From the NCBI GenBank assembly GCA_030151135.1, contig JASLEQ010000475.1, positions 1 to 11,110 on the forward strand: a stretch of 11,110 bases of DNA. Direction: 5' to 3'. Positions 1 through 5,190 of the stretch are shown piece by piece. Below the pieces are notes generated by a model. That model ran no database searches. It was not told the origin of the DNA and saw only the letters and a list, made by a program, of their open reading frames with translations. The DNA comes from Candidatus Sulfotelmatobacter sp. (lineage in GTDB: Bacteria > Acidobacteriota > Terriglobia > Terriglobales > SbA1). Position 1 is the stretch's first letter. Each line of letters starts with the position of its first letter. The position numbers and the translations under genes were made by a program.

Positions 1-2258
1 TACGAATTGGACGCAAAATTAGATACGCCTGAGGCGTTGCTGTTCGCGTAATTCAGCGTGTAATAACCAAAAAGCTGCACCTTCGATCCAACGCGAACAT
101 TGGCATTCGCAATCAATTGATTCTGCCGGAACACCGCTTCCGATGTGTACTCGTAGACGTTACCTCGCGTCGGGTCGGGACGCACGGTACTTCCGGGCAA
201 CGGCGCATTCGCATTAATAGTGACGAACTGATCAAAACCGCGCGAGTTTAGATATGTCAGTGACAGGGTTGCTGATTTCGTGACTTGTCGTTCCACGCTG
301 ATTGCGGATTGGAGCGTATAAGGCGCGTGCAGTCTCGGGCTGACTTCATACACCGTTGGGGTCGAGACTGCCCCCGCCAACGAACAGTTCGCCGCGACTG
401 GGAAACAGGTAGGGTTGTTGATCACGTACTGTTGTTGAACCACGCCGTTGACTCGCTCGACCTGCAGAATCTGCTCCGCTTGAAAGCGATCGTAGAACAT
501 TCCAAATCCACCGCGAACTACCACTTTCGGGGCAGAGTTCCTGCCGCCCACGCCCCAGGCAAAGCCGAACCGCGGCGCCCAGTCGGCACGATCGTGAATG
601 TATCCCTGGGTTTCAAATCGCAATCCCCCGCTCAACGTTATATTCGGACGGACGCGCCAATCATCCTGCGCGTACAGGCCGGCGTCGTAATTGGTGATTT
701 CGGTCTGGGGAACGCCGGTTGTGATCGATAACTGTGTCGCGTTTGGCGTGCCTGCGTTCTGATGTTGCTGGCCATAGAGATACGACACCGGACATGGTGT
801 GGTTGCCGGTAAGAAATTCGGATCGCCCGGCGTATGACAATTAAGATCCGTGTTCTCGTTCAACGATGAGAATGTGAATGTCCCGTTGAAACTGGATGTC
901 GAATAGTTCGCATCCCGCAACGCCCTCACTCTGGCACCGAACTTGATCGTATGATTCCCGTTGATTAAGGACGTGTAGTTCTGAAATTCATAGTTGTCGG
1001 TGTGGTCAATAATGGTCTGCTGATTATTTCCCCCGCCACCGAACGCTCCGCGGACATTGATGGTGGGGTCACTATTGAGCGCGTTCTGAGTGTCCCGTTC
1101 TCTCAGGTATTGAAAGCGCGTCTCGTTGACAATTTTCGTCCCATATACCTGCGTGTCGCCAATCTGGAGGGTTTGCTCGTCCGATGTCTCATCGTAGCCT
1201 TGCGACGCTAGGTTGAATTGTCCGACGCCATCATTGTTTTGCGTATCACGAAAGAATTGGTACCTGGCGGTGAGTGTATTGTTCTTCGAAATGGCGTAAT
1301 CCAGGCGCGGGCTTATGTTGGTCCTGCCACGCGGGTTGGGGACATTCTCAATGGCGGTCGTGCGGTCAAAACTCTGGTCCAACACGGGCGCGTTTACGAT
1401 TGCCAGATCATTGATGTTGCGCCGCTCCGCGTTGAAGAAAAAGGATGCGGACTTACCTAGTGGCCCACCGACATTGCCGCTGTATTGTGTGGAATCGTAG
1501 GCCGGTATGTTCTGCCCCGCGAAAGGATTATTGGAGTTGAGGGCCGAAGTATTCCCCATCACGAAAAACTGCCCATGAAACTTGTCTGTTCCTGGCTTGG
1601 TGAAAATCTCAATTCGTCCGTAACCGAGTTTGTCGTATTCGGAGGAAAATGGGTTCTGGTTGATTCGAATCTCTCGAATCGATGACTTCGGGGGAAGCTG
1701 GCCTGCGGTGAATCCGTCGATATACATCTGACCGCCATTGGGCCCGGCAGAAGGCCCGGCCAGCGCCGTCAGATCCGATTCAAGTTCATCGGGATCATCC
1801 GGCAGCGCATCCAGTTCTTTCCCTGAAATCGTGATCGCCCCGGCATTGTTCGTTGGATTGACATCGACCGTCGGAGCATTCTCGGACACCTGCACCTTCT
1901 GCGTTTCCACTTCAATGGCCAACGACACGTTCAACCGCATCGGCTGATCTGCAACGGTTACGTTATCGTTCTCGTACAGGGTGAAGCCAGTGGCCGAAAC
2001 GGTCAGGGTGTATTTACCTGCAGGCAAGCTCTTGAATTCATACGCCCCTTGACCGTTACTCTGCACTACGATCGGCGCGCCACTCGCCGGAGTCATGATT
2101 ACAGTCGCGCCCGGAACCGCAGCCCCTGATGGGTCACTCACCTGACCGCGGAGCGCACCTCCGCTGGTCTGCGCACCAAGAAAAACGCTTATGCCCACGA
2201 AGAACAGGAACGCGACGAAACTGCGAAGACACTTCCATACCAGCATGATCTTTTCCAT
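1..2258 (-). CDS. Oar-like TonB-dependent receptor with carboxypeptidase-regulatory N-terminus (C-terminus off window)
   Basis: Reading the minus strand from ATG at 2258 gives an open frame of 752 codons to the window edge with no stop, so the protein is cut at its C-terminus. Residues 1-30 are a signal peptide (WKCLRSFVAFLFFVGISVFL, then GAQ). Residues 33-116 form a carboxypeptidase-regulatory-like beta-sandwich (GQVSDPSGAAVPGATV, then AYEFKSLPAGKYTLTVSATGF). Residues about 130-228 are a plug domain (QMYIDGF, EYDKLGYGRIEIFTKPGTDKFHG). The rest is aromatic-rich beta-barrel with Cys-pair loops (PTCFPVAANC). Related acidobacterial proteins usually exceed 900 residues, so perhaps 150-250 are missing. 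It should sit in the outer membrane and take up an unknown, possibly polymeric, substrate with TonB energy. There is no STN signalling domain. A second ATG at 2246 is an alternative start; neither has a good ribosome binding site. It follows the DUF5666-like gene by 41 bp, so co-transcription is likely. Family assignment is firm; substrate is unknown. Confidence 0.9.
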   Translation of the reverse strand, partial: MEKIMLVWKCLRSFVAFLFFVGISVFLGAQTSGGALRGQVSDPSGAAVPGATVIMTPASGAPIVVQSNGQGAYEFKSLPAGKYTLTVSATGFTLYENDNVTVADQPMRLNVSLAIEVETQKVQVSENAPTVDVNPTNNAGAITISGKELDALPDDPDELESDLTALAGPSAGPNGGQMYIDGFTAGQLPPKSSIREIRINQNPFSSEYDKLGYGRIEIFTKPGTDKFHGQFFVMGNTSALNSNNPFAGQNIPAYDSTQYSGNVGGPLGKSASFFFNAERRNINDLAIVNAPVLDQSFDRTTAIENVPNPRGRTNISPRLDYAISKNNTLTARYQFFRDTQNNDGVGQFNLASQGYDETSDEQTLQIGDTQVYGTKIVNETRFQYLRERDTQNALNSDPTINVRGAFGGGGNNQQTIIDHTDNYEFQNYTSLINGNHTIKFGARVRALRDANYSTSSFNGTFTFSSLNENTDLNCHTPGDPNFLPATTPCPVSYLYGQQHQNAGTPNATQLSITTGVPQTEITNYDAGLYAQDDWRVRPNITLSGGLRFETQGYIHDRADWAPRFGFAWGVGGRNSAPKVVVRGGFGMFYDRFQAEQILQVERVNGVVQQQYVINNPTCFPVAANCSLAGAVSTPTVYEVSPRLHAPYTLQSAISVERQVTKSATLSLTYLNSRGFDQFVTINANAPLPGSTVRPDPTRGNVYEYTSEAVFRQNQLIANANVRVGSKVQLFGYYTLNYANSNASGVSNFASNS

Positions 2259-2299
2259 TTCTATGAGTTGATAAATGCTGAGTGCTTAAACTCTGCGCC
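2259..2299 (-). other. 41-bp gap inside the DUF5666-like/receptor gene pair
   Basis: Short spacer between the TGA of the upstream gene (2302-2300) and the receptor start (2258). I see no stem-loop followed by a T-run and no convincing promoter, which fits read-through from the upstream gene. No clear Shine-Dalgarno sequence precedes the receptor ATG. Confidence 0.5.
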
Positions 2300-3514
2300 T
2301 CATTGCGCGTCGCCCGGCGCACCTCCGCCGAGGCTCCAGGGCGATAACATCATGGCCTGGCCTGCACTGGGCGCCGCCTGCAAGATTGGTTCGACTCCGC
2401 TCAATAATGTGATGGCCGTTTGCCCGCCCGCGGCAGTCCCCTCGGTAGCCAGAACGATCACGGCATCCCCCTTTTGCAGGTTTAGATCCGCCAGACTCGA
2501 GGCAGGCAGTCGGCGCAGAACTCTTTGCAAGTCCGGAGGGCCGGCAGGTCTTCCAACGCCGGCGCCCCCATTTGCGGTGGCCGCAGCCTGTCCTTCGCCC
2601 TGGGTCGGGGGCGCACGCCGCGCTCCCGCGGCGCCCGAGGAGGGCATTCCCGCAGGCATGGCGCTCTTTAACCGCATTGCGAACATCTGGGCCATTTGCG
2701 CCGGAATCTTGTGCACTTGTGAGTCGCTCGTCACTTTGATTTGAACCGTCTTCTTGGTGGCTAGATCCTCGACGTTCAGCGTGCCAGCGCTTGCGTCCAC
2801 AGATTTGACGATTCCTGCAAATTGGGGGAAACTCCCCGAAAAAATTTGCTCGGCCGTAATTTCGGTTCCCTCCGAATTACGGTTCCCGAGAGCGCGCAAT
2901 TGGTCACCTTCACGGACGTCCTGCAATGAGCCTCGCTTTGCATCTTCCGGCCTTGGTGAATCTGACGCATACCGATAAACCACCGTGGTGGGCGTCGTGT
3001 GGACGAGCAGAGTTTTCCTCCCTGAGAGGCTAGGAATCTCAATGGTTACAGTACCGGCGCTGGCGTCGACACTTTGCACGCGGCCGCCCACCCCGCGCTT
3101 CTGCCAATCCTGACGGATCTGATCGCTGACAGCTGCTACGGCGGCCTTCGTAATGACAATGACCTCTAGAGCGTTCATTGCCGCCCCGTCCTGCGAAGCC
3201 GTACCGCGCACCCGCACCGTATCGCCCACCTGCAGATCCTGGACCTGGATCGGGGTGGCACTTTTCAGGTCCTTTTCACCAGGAGCCAGCCTCAGGAGGC
3301 GCGCCGTAGGCGCGACCGTGGCAGTCACGTCAGGTCCACTCCCGGACGTCACGGTCAAGGTATGTCCCGATATAGCTTTGATCGTCCCAATCTTCTTCGC
3401 GATCGCGGTCTGACCCGTCTCTTGTGCCCGAGCTTTGGCCCCAAGAGCAGCCGTCGCGAAGGGTAAGCACGCTATCAGCGTCCAAAATAGAAAGGTTCGG
3501 ATGTTCTTTGGCAT
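2300..3514 (-). CDS. Secreted DUF5666-like triple-repeat protein
   Basis: 404 residues beginning with a signal peptide (hydrophobic FLFWTLIACLPFATAALG, likely cleavage near ALGAKARA, residues 25-30). The mature part has three related beta-rich units of the type seen in DUF5666 proteins: residues 41-120 (GTIKAISGHTLTV, then VQDLQVGDTVRVRGT), 142-225 (GRVQSVDASAGTVTIE, then VREGDQLRALG) and 232-372 (GIVKSVDASAGTLNVED, then LNLQKGDAVIVLA). The third unit is split by a low-complexity Gly/Ala/Pro-rich segment at about 285-330. The repeated SVDASAGT in units 2 and 3 shows internal duplication. These OB-like folds are common in secreted acidobacterial proteins, but no biochemical role is established that I know of. 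Its place 41 bp upstream of a TonB-dependent receptor suggests a joint envelope role, which is inference. No membrane helix follows the signal peptide, so a periplasmic or extracellular location is likely. The start has GGAAG only one base upstream, too close for a normal Shine-Dalgarno site. Confidence 0.85.
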   Translation of the reverse strand: MPKNIRTFLFWTLIACLPFATAALGAKARAQETGQTAIAKKIGTIKAISGHTLTVTSGSGPDVTATVAPTARLLRLAPGEKDLKSATPIQVQDLQVGDTVRVRGTASQDGAAMNALEVIVITKAAVAAVSDQIRQDWQKRGVGGRVQSVDASAGTVTIEIPSLSGRKTLLVHTTPTTVVYRYASDSPRPEDAKRGSLQDVREGDQLRALGNRNSEGTEITAEQIFSGSFPQFAGIVKSVDASAGTLNVEDLATKKTVQIKVTSDSQVHKIPAQMAQMFAMRLKSAMPAGMPSSGAAGARRAPPTQGEGQAAATANGGAGVGRPAGPPDLQRVLRRLPASSLADLNLQKGDAVIVLATEGTAAGGQTAITLLSGVEPILQAAPSAGQAMMLSPWSLGGGAPGDAQ

Positions 3515-3568
3515 ACTTCCAAGTTTACTTTACCTTTTCCCATGCGGCGCAAGTGCATGATTTACAAA

Positions 3569-3597
3569 GTTTTACCTTCGCCAACGGAGGATTACAA
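3569..3597 (-). promoter_or_regulatory. Candidate sigma70-like promoter for the DUF5666-like/receptor pair
   Basis: On the minus strand TTGTAA (3597-3592, four of six to the -35 consensus) is followed after exactly 17 bases by TAAAAC (3574-3569, four of six to the -10 consensus). A start near 3562 would leave a leader of about 48 nt. Such matches are frequent by chance; the placement is the main support. Confidence 0.25.
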
Positions 3598-3640
3598 GAG
3601 CAGCCCGTCATCCCTGCTCCGGATGCACCCAGACAGCTAA

Positions 3641-3669
3641 TAGACGGTCGATCGCCCGCTCGTTACGAT
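3641..3669 (+). promoter_or_regulatory. Candidate sigma70-like promoter for the FecR-domain gene
   Basis: TAGACG (3641-3646) and TACGAT (3664-3669) are 17 bases apart, each matching four of six consensus positions. Transcription would begin near 3676, about 32 nt before the ATG at 3708. The match is modest and could be chance. Confidence 0.28.
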
Positions 3670-3707
3670 CACTCTAGATCAGTCTGTTGTGCGAACGAGT
3701 CTACGGG

Positions 3708-4412
3708 ATGGCTGTCTCTTATTTGCGAACGTCCGTCGCTCTTTTTCTAGTCCTTATGCTTCCTCCCGCGCTCCTGGGCCAAGAACTCCCGGAACACGGG
3801 GGCGGGGCAATCCTTCATTCCAACGGTGGTGTTTGGGTCAACGGATACGAAGCTCACGACTCTGCGGCAGTCTTTCCCGGCGATCTGATTGAGACGAAAA
3901 CCGGGTTTTCCGCCAATTTGAGCATCGATGGATCGACGGTCCTTCTCGCGCCTGAAACCGTCGGCAAGTTCCAAGGCGACCTCTTCGATCTGGACCATGG
4001 GATCGTGTCGGTCGTCACATCGAAGGAATTCAAGGTGCGTGTGAACTGCATCCGGGTCGTACCAGTCGCTACCGACTGGACCGAATACGTGGTCATCGAC
4101 CTCACCGGGACCGTGGAGGTAGACGCGCGAAAGAAAGACGTAAATGTAGAGCACGAACAGAGACTGGGGAAACCAAGCGCTGAAAACCAGGCTGAACACG
4201 CCTCGGTTCACGAGGGAGAGCAGAAGAAATACGAAAGTTCAGAAATCTGCGGCGCGCCACCGGGCCCGACCAGCCCTGCGAGCGGATTCAGCCCGAAGTG
4301 GATCGCCGCCGGAGCCGGTGCGGGTGGCCTTCTGCTGTGCGTCGTTCTGCATTGTTTTGGAGGGGGTTCGTCAGGCCCGAAGAATCCGGACATCAGTCCG
4401 AATACCCCGTAA
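3708..4412 (+). CDS. FecR-domain protein, signal peptide plus C-terminal membrane anchor
   Basis: I start the gene at ATG 3708 (234 residues) because the signal peptide then begins at once: MAVSYLRTSVALFLVLMLPP, with likely cleavage near LLGQ (residues 22-25). An in-frame TTG at 3687 would add seven polar residues and is less likely. Residues about 34-140 match the FecR domain pattern: GGVWVNGYEA, then a PGDLIETKTGFSANLSIDG core, LLAPETVGKF, and LTGTVEVDARKK. A charged, Glu/Lys-rich stretch follows (145-175), then a proline-rich linker and a membrane helix at about 197-217 (WIAAGAGAGGLLLCVVLHCF) with a short Gly/Ser/Pro tail. Classical FecR proteins have an N-terminal cytoplasmic anti-sigma region and then one membrane segment. 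Here that region is absent and the anchor is at the opposite end, so a sigma-regulating role is doubtful. A periplasmic envelope role is more likely; the exact function is unknown. It diverges from the DUF5666-like/receptor pair. Confidence 0.8.
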   Translation: MAVSYLRTSVALFLVLMLPPALLGQELPEHGGGAILHSNGGVWVNGYEAHDSAAVFPGDLIETKTGFSANLSIDGSTVLLAPETVGKFQGDLFDLDHGIVSVVTSKEFKVRVNCIRVVPVATDWTEYVVIDLTGTVEVDARKKDVNVEHEQRLGKPSAENQAEHASVHEGEQKKYESSEICGAPPGPTSPASGFSPKWIAAGAGAGGLLLCVVLHCFGGGSSGPKNPDISPNTP

Positions 4413-4458
4413 ATCGACATCATCCGTTACAGGGATTCCTCAGCATCTCCTGGCATTT

Positions 4459-4484
4459 GCGGAATCCAGCTGCGACGGTTCCGC
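4459..4484 (+). terminator. Hairpin between the FecR-domain gene and nuoI, possible weak terminator
   Basis: GCGGAA-T-CC (4459-4467) pairs with GGTTCCGC (4477-4484): eight base pairs with one bulged T and a nine-base loop. It is followed by ATCTCTTT, which is only a weak U-tract. It lies 47 bp past the FecR-gene stop and just upstream of the nuoI -10 box, so it could end the first transcript or act as a regulatory site for the second. Confidence 0.35.
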
Positions 4485-4495
4485 ATCTCTTTCGG

Positions 4496-4501
4496 TATAC
4501 T
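4496..4501 (+). promoter_or_regulatory. TATACT -10 box very close to the nuoI start
   Basis: TATACT matches the -10 consensus at five of six positions. Its end is only eight bases before the ATG at 4510, so transcription would begin at about 4508, giving a leaderless or almost leaderless message. No good -35 element sits 16-18 bases upstream. The only Shine-Dalgarno-like bases are GGA at 4502-4504. Confidence 0.35.
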
Positions 4502-4509
4502 GGATTCAC

Positions 4510-5040
4510 ATGGCTGTTCTGAAAAATATCGCCGCCATCGCCAAAGGCATGAGCATCACGTTCACCGAGATGTTCAAGCCGACCATCGTCGAGAACTATC
4601 CCGACGGCAAGGGCCCACTGCGAGGCGCCCGGATTGAAGCCCGTTTTCGTGGCGCACACGTGCTCCAGCGCGATGAAAATGGACTTGAGAAGTGTGTCGC
4701 GTGCTTCCTATGCGCGGCTGCCTGCCCCTCGAACTGCATTTATATCGAGGCTGCCGAGAATACGGCCGAAAACCGCGTCAGCGGCGCCGAACGCTACGCC
4801 AAGGTTTACAACATCGACTACAACCGATGCATTTTCTGCGGATATTGTGTCGAGGCCTGCCCGACCGATGCGATCACGCACGGCCACGGATTTGAGCTGG
4901 CCACTTTCAACGCGACCAACCTGGTCTACCGCAAGGAGATGATGCTGGCCCCCCGGCCAGCACACATGGGCGCCAATGCTGTTTTCAATCAGGCCGACGT
5001 GAACGGCGGGGCGCCGGCAGAAATGGTGCCGGGGAGCTGA
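4510..5040 (+). CDS. nuoI: NADH-quinone oxidoreductase subunit I (8-Fe ferredoxin subunit), stand-alone
   Basis: 176 residues. NuoI (bovine TYKY) is the subunit of respiratory complex I that carries clusters N6a and N6b in the peripheral arm, passing electrons from NADH towards the quinone site at the cytoplasmic face of the membrane. Both 4Fe-4S motifs are intact: C62-x2-C65-x2-C68-x3-C72-P and C107-x2-C110-x2-C113-x3-C117-P. The N-terminal amphipathic part (GMSITFTEMFKPTIVENYP) and the RFRGAHVLQRDENGLEKCVAC approach to the first motif fit the family, as does the length. ATG 4510 is chosen because the frame upstream overlaps the FecR-domain gene and is not NuoI-like. The C-terminal 25 residues have no motif I recognise. 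No other nuo gene lies beside it, so it must combine with subunits encoded elsewhere or belong to a scattered second set. It is monocistronic by context: hairpin upstream, strong terminator 25 bp downstream. Confidence 0.94.
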   Translation: MAVLKNIAAIAKGMSITFTEMFKPTIVENYPDGKGPLRGARIEARFRGAHVLQRDENGLEKCVACFLCAAACPSNCIYIEAAENTAENRVSGAERYAKVYNIDYNRCIFCGYCVEACPTDAITHGHGFELATFNATNLVYRKEMMLAPRPAHMGANAVFNQADVNGGAPAEMVPGS

Positions 5041-5065
5041 CCTTCGAGAAAGTTCCATATTGATC

Positions 5066-5090
5066 ACGCCGGTCCATCAGAGACCGGCGT
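5066..5090 (+). terminator. Intrinsic terminator after nuoI
   Basis: A perfect nine-base-pair stem, ACGCCGGTC (5066-5074) with GACCGGCGT (5082-5090), seven-base loop CATCAGA, followed by TTGTGTAT. The stem is GC-rich and lies 25 bp after the nuoI stop. The U-tract is interrupted by G but still U-rich. It separates nuoI from metH. Confidence 0.75.
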
Positions 5091-5095
5091 TTGTG

Positions 5096-5101
5096 TATAC
5101 A
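5096..5101 (+). promoter_or_regulatory. TATACA -10-like box upstream of metH
   Basis: TATACA lies just after the nuoI terminator, which is where a metH promoter is expected. A start near 5108 would give a leader of about 83 nt containing both hairpins and the heptamer repeats. No -35 element is evident (TCCATC at 17-base spacing), so support is weak. Confidence 0.22.
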
Positions 5102-5113
5102 AGAATTTTATTG

Positions 5114-5140
5114 CCGTGGATTCATGCGAATGAACCGCGG
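5114..5140 (+). promoter_or_regulatory. GNRA-capped hairpin in the metH leader
   Basis: CCGTGG (5114-5119) pairs with CCGCGG (5135-5140, one G-U pair). After a single bulged A (5120), TTCAT (5121-5125) pairs with ATGAA (5130-5134), closing on the tetraloop GCGA (5126-5129), which fits GNRA. That is 11 base pairs with one bulge. It is not followed by a T-run at the correct distance for a terminator (ATCAGAATTTTG follows). It may be an RNA control element or a dispersed intergenic palindrome. Confidence 0.5.
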
Positions 5141-5158
5141 ATCAGAATTTTGATTCGC
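5137..5158 (+). promoter_or_regulatory. Second metH leader hairpin, mutually exclusive with the first
   Basis: GCGGATCAG (5137-5145) can pair with TTGATTCGC (5150-5158), nine pairs including two G-U, loop AATT. It shares bases 5137-5140 with the 3' arm of the GNRA hairpin, so the two cannot both form completely. Alternative pairing of this kind occurs in attenuators, but no function is shown here. Confidence 0.35.
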
Positions 5159-5184
5159 TAGGAGCTAGCGGCTAGTAGCTAGAA
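5157..5184 (+). repeat. Four tandem heptamers GCTAGNN directly before metH
   Basis: Four contiguous 7-bp units share GCTAG and vary in the last two bases: GGA, GCG, GTA and GAA endings at 5157, 5164, 5171 and 5178. A fifth degenerate unit, GCTTAAA (5185-5191), runs into the metH start codon. The array occupies the place where the ribosome binding site should be; the only AGGAG (5160-5164) is about 26 bases before the ATG, too far to act normally. Confidence 0.8.
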
Positions 5185-5190
5185 GCTTAA

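Larger units (their letters stand above)
3515..3707. other. Divergent intergenic region between DUF5666-like and FecR-domain genes
   Basis: 193 bp separates the start codons of two divergent genes, so both promoters must lie here, possibly with shared control. Weak sigma70-like matches are listed separately for each direction. I see no open reading frame with gene-like features, no RNA gene and no perfect long inverted repeat. Confidence 0.6.

Noticed and set aside
285..731. Plus-strand frame of 148 codons
   Set aside because: It is antisense to the receptor barrel, which reads without a stop through this region.
2268..2744. Plus-strand frame of 158 codons opposite the DUF5666-like gene
   Set aside because: Low-complexity Ala/Pro/Arg content is typical of an antisense shadow; the minus-strand protein has a signal peptide and repeats.
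3687..3707. TTG start giving seven more residues on the FecR-domain protein
   Set aside because: The extra residues are polar and would precede the signal peptide; ATG 3708 fits better.
3708..4412. Classical FecIRA-type trans-envelope signalling system
   Set aside because: No sigma factor gene, no cytoplasmic anti-sigma segment in the FecR-domain protein, and no STN domain in the receptor.
4318..4509. 5' extension of the nuoI frame
   Set aside because: It overlaps the end of the FecR-domain gene and encodes no NuoI-like sequence; family alignment starts at the ATG at 4510.
5157..5184. CRISPR-like array
   Set aside because: The units are 7 bp with no spacers, so this is a short tandem repeat.
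5041..5190. Cobalamin or SAM riboswitch upstream of metH
   Set aside because: The 150-bp leader is short and I cannot find the conserved B12-box or SAM-box sequences; only simple hairpins are visible.
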